Part shown: positions 54,006-62,105 of the stretch, piece by piece
Layout: the number at the start of each line of letters is the position of its first letter
Position numbering within the stretch: position 1 is the stretch's first letter
Assembly: GCF_000023585.1 (NCBI RefSeq)
Contig: NC_012914.1
Coordinates: 1,016,001 to 1,080,000, forward strand
DNA from: Paenibacillus sp. JDR-2
Lineage (GTDB): Bacteria; Bacillota; Bacilli; Paenibacillales; Paenibacillaceae
DNA: 64,000 bases
Reading direction: 5' to 3'
Notes under the pieces: model-generated
Databases searched by the model: none
What the model saw: the letters and a program-made list of their open reading frames with translations, nothing else
Told to the model about the DNA's origin: nothing
Program-made: the position numbers and the translations under genes

Positions 54006-55070
54006 ATGCGAATGACAGTGCTTAAATACGTTATGGCTTTGCTTCTTTTTCTGGGCTTTAATCTGGAGGCGGCGGGCAATGTGACGGCGGTAGCCTCCTC
54101 TGCTTCGGCACAGCCGGCAGCCACAGAGGACAAGCCGATCGAGATCAGCTTTGCGGGGGATATTTTGCTGGACGGGAAGGTTGCGGCGAATATAGAGAAG
54201 TATGGCGTGAATTACCCGTTTGAGAAGGTACGCAGCCTATTATCCGGTTCGGACATCAGCTTCGCCAATCTGGAGACTCCGGTCTCGACACGCGGTCAAA
54301 AGGCGATTAAAACGTACACCTTCCGTTCCGCGCCCAAAACGCTGCAAGCGATCGTTAACTCCGGAATCGACGGAGTATCCGTCGCGAATAACCACACGCT
54401 CGACTACGGGGTGGACGCGCTGACCGACACGATAGATTATCTGGACGAATACAAGATTGGCCATACCGGGGCCGGCAGCAATATCGACGAGGCATTCACC
54501 GCTTATTCCAAGAAGGTCAACGGGAAGAAGGTTGCGATCGTTGGCATCAGCCGGGTGCTCTCGGGCCCAAGCTGGTACGCGGGGAATAACAAGGCGGGTA
54601 TCGCCTCGGGTTACGATTTCGATACGATGATGCGTTACGTCAAGAACGCGGTTAAATATTCGGACATAACGGTCATCTATATCCACTGGAATAACGAATA
54701 CCAGGATTACCCGGAGGATTATGCGAGAACGTATGCGAAAGCTTTTATCGACGCGGGGGTAGATGCCGTAATCGGCAGCCACAGCCATTGTTTGCAGGGC
54801 ATCGAGACGTATAAGGGCAAACCGATCTTCTATTCCCTCGGCAACTTTGTATTTACCCCAACGCAGCGCTCGAACAAAGCGTACGACTCCATGATTGCTA
54901 CCCTGACGTTCGACGGGGATAAGGTGAGCAGTAAAATCACGCCGGTGAAAATCGATAACACAAGACCTATTCTGCGGGAAGAAGCTTATAATGAAACGAC
55001 TTATTCGAAGCTCAACAAGATTTCTTTCAACGTAAAGGTTAACAAGGATGGGACGGTATCTGCAAAATAA
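54006..55070 (+). CDS. CapA/PgsA-family metallophosphatase-like exported protein
   Basis: 354 residues. An N-terminal signal or anchor helix (about 5-21) is followed by a CapA domain: ISFAGDILLDGKV, FANLETPVS, VANNHTLDYG, VIYIHWNNEY, IGSHSHCLQGIE and YSLGNFVF are the metal-binding motifs of the family. CapA proteins take part in poly-gamma-glutamate synthesis and export, but many homologues stand alone with unknown function. No capB/capC genes are near. ATG 54006 or 54012 follows GGAGGG. Confidence 0.88.
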   Translation: MRMTVLKYVMALLLFLGFNLEAAGNVTAVASSASAQPAATEDKPIEISFAGDILLDGKVAANIEKYGVNYPFEKVRSLLSGSDISFANLETPVSTRGQKAIKTYTFRSAPKTLQAIVNSGIDGVSVANNHTLDYGVDALTDTIDYLDEYKIGHTGAGSNIDEAFTAYSKKVNGKKVAIVGISRVLSGPSWYAGNNKAGIASGYDFDTMMRYVKNAVKYSDITVIYIHWNNEYQDYPEDYARTYAKAFIDAGVDAVIGSHSHCLQGIETYKGKPIFYSLGNFVFTPTQRSNKAYDSMIATLTFDGDKVSSKITPVKIDNTRPILREEAYNETTYSKLNKISFNVKVNKDGTVSAK

Positions 55071-55090
55071 CGGCAAGAAAAGGGATTAAA

Positions 55091-55136
55091 AGCCCCTTGG
55101 CGAATTATTGTCCGACGGACAAAAATGCCAGGGGGT
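55091..55136 (+). promoter_or_regulatory. Nested hairpin that pairs with the ribosome site of the next gene (or terminates capA)
   Basis: CCCCTTGGC (55093-55101) is complementary to GCCAGGGGG (55127-55135, one GU pair), which includes the ribosome site. Inside is the perfect TTGTCC-GAC-GGACAA (55108-55122). TTATGTTTTT follows, so a terminator role for the CapA gene is the alternative. Confidence 0.5.
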
Positions 55137-55137
55137 T

Positions 55138-55569
55138 ATGTTTTTGAGAATCGGTAAGTCCAAATCCAAATCCAAATTCAGATTTTGGATCTTTTTAGCC
55201 TTGTTCATTATTACGGTTGTTGTCATTAATGTCGTGTCCAAAAATGCCGATGGAACCAGTGTAGCCGTCTCAACCGTAAAAACCGAGATCAACGGCAAGC
55301 TGAGCTTGAAGATCGGCTCGCTGAAGGGGAATTACAAGGTAGACGATTTCTCCGTCGCGGAAGCGGGGCCGGTAAGCATTCCTTATGAGGCGTCTTCGGA
55401 AGAGGGCTCGTTTATCCTCAAGGTCAGCCATGATGACGAGACCGTTTGGGAGAAAACCGTAACTTCCAAGGAGACTGGCAACATTGAGTTTGAAGCAATA
55501 AAGGAACGCTACAAAATCACAATCGAAACCGAATCGGCGAAAAAGCTTGTTATCAAGCTGTCGCGGTAA
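55138..55569 (+). CDS. Small single-pass membrane protein, function unknown
   Basis: 143 residues. A basic Lys-Ser repeat (KSKSKSKF, encoded by a small tandem DNA repeat) precedes one membrane helix (FRFWIFLALFIITVVVINVV). A compact, charged, beta-rich external domain of about 100 residues follows. No known family recognised. ATG 55138 is very near GGGGG; TTG 55144 would have better spacing. The upstream hairpin may control translation. It sits between the CapA gene and a bidirectional terminator. Confidence 0.7.
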   Translation: MFLRIGKSKSKSKFRFWIFLALFIITVVVINVVSKNADGTSVAVSTVKTEINGKLSLKIGSLKGNYKVDDFSVAEAGPVSIPYEASSEEGSFILKVSHDDETVWEKTVTSKETGNIEFEAIKERYKITIETESAKKLVIKLSR

Positions 55570-55579
55570 GCTTAATAGA

Positions 55580-55613
55580 AAAGGCCCCCGATCCATTCCG
55601 ATCGGGGGCCTTG
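55580..55613. terminator. Bidirectional terminator
   Basis: AAGGCCCCCGATC-CATTCC-GATCGGGGGCCTT is a 13-bp perfect stem between convergent genes. Confidence 0.88.
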
Positions 55614-55623
55614 CTGTGTGTTG

Positions 55624-57402
55624 TTACATGGCTTCCATCTTCTGAGCCGTGTACAGCTTGTAGTACCGGCCGCGCTGAGCCATCAGCTCGTCATGCGAGC
55701 CGGCTTCCGCGATGCCTTTGTCGGCTACGTACATAATCCGGTCGCAGTTCTTAACCGTGGACAGACGGTGCGCGATAATGAACGAAGTCCGTCCCTTAAG
55801 CAATTCGTTCAGACCCTTCTGGAGCAGGCGCTCGGTCTGGGCATCAATCGACGAAGTAGCTTCGTCGAGAATAAGGATGCGCGGATTCGCGAGCAGCGTG
55901 CGGGCGAACGAGATCAGCTGACGCTGTCCTTGGGAAAGCTTCGAACCGCGTTCGTTTACCTCGGTCATATAGCCATGCTCGAACTCGCGGATGAAATCGT
56001 CCGCGCATACGGTTTTGGCTGCGGCAATAATCTCTTCTTCCGTTGCGTCCAGCTTGCCGTAGCGGATGTTGTCCATTATCGTGCCGGAGAAGATAAAGCT
56101 GTCCTGAAGCATAATGCCCATCTGACTGCGCAGCGACTTCAGCGTCACGTCCGCAATGTCATTCCCGTCGATCAGAATCTGGCCTTGGGTGACATTGTAA
56201 AAACGCGAGATCAGATTGACGACGGTTGTTTTGCCCGCGCCGGTAGGACCTACAAGCGCGATGCTTTCGCCAGCCTTCACGTCAAACTTCAGGTTCTGAA
56301 GGACGTTGACGCCAGGATCGTAAGCGAAGGTCACATCGTCGAAGGTAACCCGGCCTTTGATAGCCGGCAGCTCGCGCGCATCAGGCACATCGCTAACGGT
56401 AACCGGTTCGTCCAGCGTCTCGAAGATCCGTTCCAGATAGGCGACAGCGTTGATAAAGCTGTTATACAAGTTGGAAATGTTAAGTATCGGCTGCCAGAAG
56501 CGCGCCGCGTAGCTGCTCATCGCCAGAATAACGCCAAAGGTGACTTCTGCCGGGCTTAACGCCAAGAGACCTACGAAATAAATGGAAGTCGTTACGAGCG
56601 TCGTCAGGTTATCTACCGAAAACGGAACAAGGAAGTTGAAATACATGGCTCTCATCCACACGCTGCGATAGTTGACCGACAAGCGGGTGAAGGTGCCTTC
56701 GTTATGTTTTTCCCGGGTAAAGATTTGCGTAACGCGAATGCCGCTGATGCTCTCCTGCAGATAAGCGTTCATATTGGAGCTCTTATTCGATACCGCCTGC
56801 CATGCGCGGCGCTGCTTCGTCTTGATAAGCAGCATGATGCCGATAAAGATCGGCAGACCTCCCAAGATAAGAAGAGACAATCTGGCGTCAACCGCGAACA
56901 TAAACGCCGCGATAAAGATCAGGTTGAGAATCTCCAGAATCAAGTTGATGATACCGTTGGACAAAACATCGGATACCGAGTTGACGTAATTGACAACGCG
57001 GATCAGAATTTTGCCTTGCGGGCGGTCGTCGTAATATTGGAACGGCAGCTCCTGCAAATGCTTGAACAGATCGGTGCGGATATCGAAGATAATATCCTGC
57101 CCGACACGGGTCATAATGCGGGAGCGGATCGTCGCCAGAATAACGCTGACCACAATGGTCGCAAGCATTAACATCGATAACCAGACAAGCCCGCCTTTAT
57201 CCTTGGCCGGAATCGTTACGTCAACCACATGCTGCATGATCAGAGGTGCGGAGAGCGCGATACCCGCTGACAGGGCGCTCAGCACGAAAGCGATAATCAT
57301 CGGTTTCTTCTGGCGCTTGATATAGACGAGAGCACGCCTGAAGTGCTTGATATTAAAGGGCGACTCCAGATTCTCGTCGATGTCGAATTTATTCCTTGCC
57401 AT
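55624..57402 (-). CDS. Heterodimeric ABC exporter, subunit with canonical Walker B
   Basis: 592 residues. A six-helix ABC transporter type 1 domain (about 30-320) is followed by an ATPase domain. It has Walker A GPTGAGKTT, a Walker B with catalytic Glu (ILILDEATSS), and H-loop IIAHRLST. The signature is LSQGQ instead of LSGGQ. Its gene overlaps the next subunit by 14 bp. Together they resemble YfiB/YfiC or BmrC/D-type exporters for drugs or lipids. The altered signature sits in the degenerate ATP site formed with the partner. Confidence 0.93.
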   Translation of the reverse strand: MARNKFDIDENLESPFNIKHFRRALVYIKRQKKPMIIAFVLSALSAGIALSAPLIMQHVVDVTIPAKDKGGLVWLSMLMLATIVVSVILATIRSRIMTRVGQDIIFDIRTDLFKHLQELPFQYYDDRPQGKILIRVVNYVNSVSDVLSNGIINLILEILNLIFIAAFMFAVDARLSLLILGGLPIFIGIMLLIKTKQRRAWQAVSNKSSNMNAYLQESISGIRVTQIFTREKHNEGTFTRLSVNYRSVWMRAMYFNFLVPFSVDNLTTLVTTSIYFVGLLALSPAEVTFGVILAMSSYAARFWQPILNISNLYNSFINAVAYLERIFETLDEPVTVSDVPDARELPAIKGRVTFDDVTFAYDPGVNVLQNLKFDVKAGESIALVGPTGAGKTTVVNLISRFYNVTQGQILIDGNDIADVTLKSLRSQMGIMLQDSFIFSGTIMDNIRYGKLDATEEEIIAAAKTVCADDFIREFEHGYMTEVNERGSKLSQGQRQLISFARTLLANPRILILDEATSSIDAQTERLLQKGLNELLKGRTSFIIAHRLSTVKNCDRIMYVADKGIAEAGSHDELMAQRGRYYKLYTAQKMEAM

Positions 57403-59164
57403 GAGCTGTCACCTCTCTCTCGATGCCTTCGTTCTGCAGCATAAATACTCCGTAATAATACCCGCGCTTCGCGAGAAGCTCGGCGTGAGTGCCTTCTTCA
57501 ATAACGCGGCCGTTCTCCAAGATGAGGATCCGGTCGGCATGCGCCGTTGTGGACACGCGCTGCGCGATAATGATTTTGGTGCAGGAGAATTCCAGCTCCT
57601 TCAGACTCCGCTGAATATGCTCCTCCGTCTCGTTGTCGACGGCCGAGGTTGTATCGTCCAGAATCAGAATCGGGGGCTGCACGGCCATCGCGCGCGCCAA
57701 AGCAATACGCTGCTTCTGACCGCCCGACAGACCCACCCCGCGTTCGCCTACGACCGTATCATAACCGTCCGGCATTTTGCGAATAAAGTCATCTGCAGCC
57801 GCAAGCTTTGCGAACTTCGTGACTTCCTCCTCCGGCATATCCGGATTGCCGTAAGCGATATTGCCGTCAATCGTGTCGGAGAAGAGCAGAACATCCTGCG
57901 TCGCTACCCCGATATTGCCGCGAAGCTCATCAAGCTCCAGCTTGCGGACGTCTTTGCCATCCACGAGAACGCGGCCCTTCGTAGCATCGTAGAAACGCGG
58001 AATCATATTGATCAGCGTTGTTTTGCCGGAGCCCGTGGCGCCCATGATGGCAACGGTTTCACCCGGCTCGATTTTAAAGCTGATATTTTCGAGTACCGTA
58101 GCGCTGTCGTATTTGAAGCTGACGTTATCGAATTCGATGCTGCCCTTATAGCGGTGCTTCACAACCGGATTGTGCTCATTGACGATTTGAGGCTGGGCAT
58201 AGTACACATCGATGATTTTGCTAAGGCTGGCGAAAAACCGCTGAATATCATTAATAATAATGCCGATGTTGCGCATCGGGTTGGATAGACCCCAGATGAG
58301 CGCCGAAAAAGCGGAAAATTCGCCAAAGGTGATCCGGCCGTCCATAACAAGAAAACCGCCCGCAATCATAAGAATGACGTTAAAGGCCTGGGACAAGGTC
58401 TCCAGATAAGGAAAATAATCAAGCCATACCAATGCGGCCTTCTTGTTGGCCGTGGAGTAATTGACGTTCTTATCGGTAAACTTCCGAATCTCGAACTCCT
58501 CGCGCGCGAAGGCCTTGACGACCCGGTTGCCCGCGATATTTTCCTGGGTTGTTGTATTCAGCTGCGACAGGCGCTCCCGGAGATCCACATACATCGGGCG
58601 TACGCGTCTGGCGAAGATAAAAGCGACGATTAAGATTGGCGGCGACAAAATAAGCAGCCATAACGTAAGCGAGACGTCGATAAAGAAGAAATAGACGACT
58701 GCCGCGAGGAAGATCGTAAGAGACTCGATAATCGTCTTGATGATCCACGCGAGCGAGTGGCGCACCATCTCGAGATCGCCAGTCATCTTGGTCATGAGAT
58801 CCCCGGTGCGGTTGCGGTCATAGTATTGCATGTCTTGGCCTTGAATTTTGTTGTACAGGTAAATCCTTACGCGGAACAGCATGTTCTGCGATGCGCGTTC
58901 GTAAAGCAGGGTAGTGAAATAAGCGAGCCCCGTGCGCAGCAGGGAGAAGCCGATCATGCCAAAGCATAAACCGATCAGCAGGGATCGTTCATCGGTCAGG
59001 TTTTTTACGGCATTGTCGCTTGCGATGAAGGTGTCGACAATGCGTTGACCAATGTACGGGTTAATAATCGTGAGCGATGAGCCAATGACTGATAGACATA
59101 GGGCGATAATGTACCTTGCCCGATCACCATTCAGATTGTGCCAAAGCCACTTGAATTGAAACAT
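57389..59164 (-). CDS. Heterodimeric ABC exporter, subunit with degenerate Walker B
   Basis: 591 residues. A type 1 membrane domain (about 15-310) and an ATPase domain, with Walker A GATGSGKTT and a canonical LSGGQ signature. The catalytic Glu is replaced by Asp (ILILDDTTSA) and the switch His by Gln (IIAQRVST). This is the expected degenerate half of an asymmetric exporter. First gene of the two-gene operon, behind an extended -10 promoter at 59220-59247. The substrate is unknown; multidrug or lipid export is typical for the family. Confidence 0.93.
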   Translation of the reverse strand: MFQFKWLWHNLNGDRARYIIALCLSVIGSSLTIINPYIGQRIVDTFIASDNAVKNLTDERSLLIGLCFGMIGFSLLRTGLAYFTTLLYERASQNMLFRVRIYLYNKIQGQDMQYYDRNRTGDLMTKMTGDLEMVRHSLAWIIKTIIESLTIFLAAVVYFFFIDVSLTLWLLILSPPILIVAFIFARRVRPMYVDLRERLSQLNTTTQENIAGNRVVKAFAREEFEIRKFTDKNVNYSTANKKAALVWLDYFPYLETLSQAFNVILMIAGGFLVMDGRITFGEFSAFSALIWGLSNPMRNIGIIINDIQRFFASLSKIIDVYYAQPQIVNEHNPVVKHRYKGSIEFDNVSFKYDSATVLENISFKIEPGETVAIMGATGSGKTTLINMIPRFYDATKGRVLVDGKDVRKLELDELRGNIGVATQDVLLFSDTIDGNIAYGNPDMPEEEVTKFAKLAAADDFIRKMPDGYDTVVGERGVGLSGGQKQRIALARAMAVQPPILILDDTTSAVDNETEEHIQRSLKELEFSCTKIIIAQRVSTTAHADRILILENGRVIEEGTHAELLAKRGYYYGVFMLQNEGIEREVTAHGKE

Positions 59165-59219
59165 GTGATCACCGATTTCTGTGTTAGTGTAAAAGCTTTA
59201 TTGGTAAAAAACTATGGAG

Positions 59220-59247
59220 ATTATATCACAAATAAACCATTATCCAA
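59220..59247 (-). promoter_or_regulatory. Promoter of the ABC exporter operon (extended -10)
   Basis: On the minus strand TTGGAT, a 16-bp spacer and TGATATAAT: an extended -10 with a perfect TATAAT. Confidence 0.72.
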
Positions 59248-59413
59248 CGGGTTTTTATAAGTTTAGCTGAATAAAAATAAATGGCCCAAGGACTGTCTTA
59301 ATCTTGAAGGAAGTATGTCCGTAAATTGGAGTGTTCGATTTTGGCCGTAGACATAGAATTTTATTTTGATTAATAATGGTGGCAAGGGCGGAACATTGGG
59401 GGAGGTCGTATAT

Positions 59414-60199
59414 TTGAAGGAGGACATAGTGGATGCCGATGCCTTTTTGCAAAAAGCGGTGAGCACCTTCGAGGCGATATTATCAGACAATTTAACAGGC
59501 ATTTATTTGCACGGTTCATTAGCCATGGGCTGCTTCAACCCGCAGAAAAGCGATATCGATCTCATCCTTGTCGTAAAGAATAAGCTTTCCAAAGAAGAGC
59601 TGCAGCTGATGACGAAGCATGCTTTACTTCTGGATCATGACTTGCCCGGCAGCAATGGGATAGAGCTAAGCGTAATATTGGAGTCTTATGCAAGGGATTT
59701 TGTATACCCGACGCCATTCGAATATCATTACTCGGAGTATCATCGCGAGCGTTATCAATCTGAACCCGGCTACCTTTGCGGAGGATTCGAAGACCCGGAT
59801 TTAGCCGCGCATCTTACGGTTATTTATTACAGGGGCAAGACCTTGCGGGGCGTTCCGATCCCGGAACTATTCAAGCCCGTTGAGAGCAACTATTACATAC
59901 AGTCTATTCTAGGCGATATAAGCGAAGCTTCCAAAGAGATTACCGATTTACCGGTGTATTATTCCTTAAATCTATGCAGGGTTTTGTTCTACTTGCGGGA
60001 AGGCGAAGTATCCTCCAAGCAAGAGGGCGGGGAATGGGGACTGCGGGTATTGCCGAGCAAGTATCATGCCGTTTTAAGGGCTTGCCTGGATGATTACCTT
60101 GGACAAGGAAACCTGCCGGAGCGGGATGAGAGACCATTCATTGAATTTGCCGAGTATATGCAGGCTGAAATAAAGAAGGCATCGAAAGGAAGCGGATGA
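59414..60199 (+). CDS. Aminoglycoside nucleotidyltransferase-like protein (ANT(3'')/ANT(9) type)
   Basis: 261 residues from a TTG start. The polymerase-beta-type motif GSLAMGCFNPQKSDIDLILVV holds the GS and the two metal-binding Asp (DID). A C-terminal helical domain like that of AadA follows (YYSLNLCRVLFYLREGEVSSKQEGGEW). Length and layout fit ANT(3'')/ANT(9) enzymes that adenylylate streptomycin or spectinomycin. Intrinsic resistance is possible but not shown. GGGGGAGG (59398-59405) with correct spacing supports TTG 59414 over the earlier TTG 59366. Confidence 0.82.
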   Translation: MKEDIVDADAFLQKAVSTFEAILSDNLTGIYLHGSLAMGCFNPQKSDIDLILVVKNKLSKEELQLMTKHALLLDHDLPGSNGIELSVILESYARDFVYPTPFEYHYSEYHRERYQSEPGYLCGGFEDPDLAAHLTVIYYRGKTLRGVPIPELFKPVESNYYIQSILGDISEASKEITDLPVYYSLNLCRVLFYLREGEVSSKQEGGEWGLRVLPSKYHAVLRACLDDYLGQGNLPERDERPFIEFAEYMQAEIKKASKGSG

Positions 60200-60220
60200 G
60201 AGCCGCTTCCTTTTTGTTAT
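60185..60220 (+). terminator. Terminator overlapping the nucleotidyltransferase stop
   Basis: AAAGGAAGCGG - ATGAGAG - CCGCTTCCTTTTTGTT; the stop codon lies in the loop. Confidence 0.9.
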
Positions 60221-60272
60221 GCATACGTAAGTTAATCAAGATAATCGTAACTTCTAAGTCTGTATTTTCCAT

Positions 60273-60286
60273 TGTAAGCGCTATAA
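60273..60286 (+). promoter_or_regulatory. Catabolite-responsive element (cre) candidate
   Basis: TGTAAGCGCTATAA matches the CcpA consensus TGWAANCGNTNWCA except near the 3' end. It overlaps a possible -10 (TATAAA) of the GH43 gene, so CcpA binding would repress it in the presence of good sugars. Confidence 0.6.
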
Positions 60287-60331
60287 AATGAACAACGACA
60301 AATGCGGAAAGGAGGAATAGTAGAAGGATTA

Positions 60332-60367
60332 ATGACCATTACCGTAAAGAGAGGATGCTGGAAATGA
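60332..60367 (+). CDS. 11-residue leader ORF coupled to the GH43 gene
   Basis: ATG 60332, behind GAAGG, encodes MTITVKRGCWK and stops at TGA (60365-60367), overlapping the ATG of the GH43 gene (ATGA). AAAGGAGG lies further upstream. This could couple translation or be chance. Confidence 0.35.
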   Translation: MTITVKRGCWK

Positions 60368-61890
60368 GGATGCAGTTGAAGTGGCTGACAGCCATGCAAG
60401 GCCTAGTTCTGTTCGCTGCGCTGGTGCTGGCTTTTGCAGGGCCGCAGACGGCGCACGCGGCAAGCCAGACGATTAACAATGATGTATTCTGGAAGGACAC
60501 CTCGGGCAATCCCATCTACTCGCAAGGCGGCAATATTCTTAGAGTGGGCAGCACGTATTACTGGTACGGAGTCAAATATAACGGAGCCGTAACTTACTAT
60601 AATAATCCGACATCCAAGAACAGCGACACCAGCTTTGCGGCTGTTACCTGTTATTCGTCTACGGACCTGGTGAACTGGACCTTCCGCGGCAATGTCATAA
60701 CAGGGGCAACGGATGGTTCAACCTGGGATGCCGACTGGCTGGGTCGTCTTGGCGTCGTGTATAACGCAAATACGCAGAAATATGTCCTGATTACGCAATA
60801 TTCGGGACCGGCGGGCAGCGGGATTGCGTTTGCAACCAGCAGCACGCCGACGGGAACGTTCGCCTTCGATCATGTTCAATCTACGATTACGAACGTCGTA
60901 AACAATATGTCGGGAGATCAGTCTACATTCATCGATGACAACGGGAAGGCTTATCTCGTATTCAGCAACGCCAGCGGAAGATCGCATCTGTATGTGTCCG
61001 AGCTTCGGGCATCCGATTACTTGAACGTGGAACCGGCAGCCAACGTCTATAACAGCAGCGCCGGCGGCCGTGAAGGGAATGCGATGTTCAAGTATAACGG
61101 TGTCTACTATTTATGCTCATCCGACCTGCACGGCTGGAACGCTTCCCATACTTATTGCGTCACCTCAACTAATATTACCGGTACTTATTCAAGTGAGTTT
61201 GTGATGAACGGAACGGATGCCGACTTCTCTCATGTGTCCCAGACCTCCATGTTTATTCCCGTACAGGGTACTTCGCAGACGACTATTCTCTTTGGCGGTG
61301 ACCGCTGGAGCGACTTTGCGGGCAACGGCATTGGCTATAACCAATGGATGCCAATCTCTTTCAGCGGAACCACTCCAACGTTGAATTCGCTCAGTCAGTT
61401 CAATCTGGATGCGGCAACCGGAACATGGAGCGTAGGAAGCGGCAATAACTATGTCATGAATCCAAGCTATGAAGCGGACCGGGTATCACAGATCAGCCTA
61501 GCGGGCTGGAGCACGTGGTTTAACACGGCTGCAGATCCGGGCTCGAATATTGAAGGCGGCGCGCATTCCGGTAGATGGTCGGGCAATCAATATGCAACAA
61601 CGGCCTACAGCGCAAGCCGGTACCAGAATATAACCGGTCTTCCGAATGGAACGTATACCTTGAAGGTATGGGTGAAGAGCAGCGGCGGGCAATCTACGGC
61701 GCAAATTTACGTGAAGAATTACGGAGGCTCCGAGCTGGATGCGGCTATCAACACCTCAATTAGCAGCTGGACGCAAATCACGATCCCTAATATCCAGGTG
61801 ACAAGCGGCAAGGCGCAGATTGGGCTATATTCGGTAGCTAACGCGGGCAATTGGGTCAGAGTAGACGATTGGTCGTTGGTCAAAAACTAA
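60364..61890 (+). CDS. Secreted GH43 (subfamily 24-like, exo-beta-1,3-galactanase type) with C-terminal carbohydrate-binding module
   Basis: 508 residues. The signal peptide (LKWLTAMQGLVLFAALVLAF..AHA) is followed by a GH43 propeller (about 40-350): VFWKDTSGNPIYSQGGNILRV, GDQSTFIDDNGKAYLVFS, and GREGNAMFKYNGVYYL with the likely acid Glu. A C-terminal beta-sandwich binding module (about 370-508) has NPSYEADR and WVRVDDWSLV. The N-terminal pattern resembles GH43_24 galactanases acting on arabinogalactan. Start 60364 is preferred (ATG 60355 and 60370 also in frame). It is followed by a strong terminator. Confidence 0.85.
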   Translation: MRMQLKWLTAMQGLVLFAALVLAFAGPQTAHAASQTINNDVFWKDTSGNPIYSQGGNILRVGSTYYWYGVKYNGAVTYYNNPTSKNSDTSFAAVTCYSSTDLVNWTFRGNVITGATDGSTWDADWLGRLGVVYNANTQKYVLITQYSGPAGSGIAFATSSTPTGTFAFDHVQSTITNVVNNMSGDQSTFIDDNGKAYLVFSNASGRSHLYVSELRASDYLNVEPAANVYNSSAGGREGNAMFKYNGVYYLCSSDLHGWNASHTYCVTSTNITGTYSSEFVMNGTDADFSHVSQTSMFIPVQGTSQTTILFGGDRWSDFAGNGIGYNQWMPISFSGTTPTLNSLSQFNLDAATGTWSVGSGNNYVMNPSYEADRVSQISLAGWSTWFNTAADPGSNIEGGAHSGRWSGNQYATTAYSASRYQNITGLPNGTYTLKVWVKSSGGQSTAQIYVKNYGGSELDAAINTSISSWTQITIPNIQVTSGKAQIGLYSVANAGNWVRVDDWSLVKN

Positions 61891-61905
61891 TCGTAACCAT
61901 AGCGG

Positions 61906-61950
61906 GCAGCAAGTCAGGGAAGCTTTTCCCGGGCTTGCTGCTTTTTAATT
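61906..61950 (+). terminator. Terminator after the secreted GH43 gene
   Basis: GCAGCAAG..AGGGAA-GCTT-TTCCC..CTTGCTGC is followed by TTTTTAATTT. Confidence 0.88.
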
Positions 61951-62105
61951 TCTATTAAAATGCGCGGCAAAAATGAACGGCTTCAATAATCAAAGGTAAT
62001 CGTAGGTTTTTCCCGTATGCAGGCTGTAGACTACCTTCTATAATGGAAAGACGAAAGTCGTGTCTGCAGCAAGCCCATACACATCGCCATTCAGGAGGGA
62101 TTCTC

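Noticed and set aside
54006-55569. Poly-gamma-glutamate capsule operon
   Set aside because: Only a CapA-like gene is present. No capB or capC ligase genes are in the neighbourhood.
59366-59413. Earlier TTG start for the nucleotidyltransferase
   Set aside because: No ribosome site precedes it, while GGGGGAGG is correctly placed for TTG 59414.
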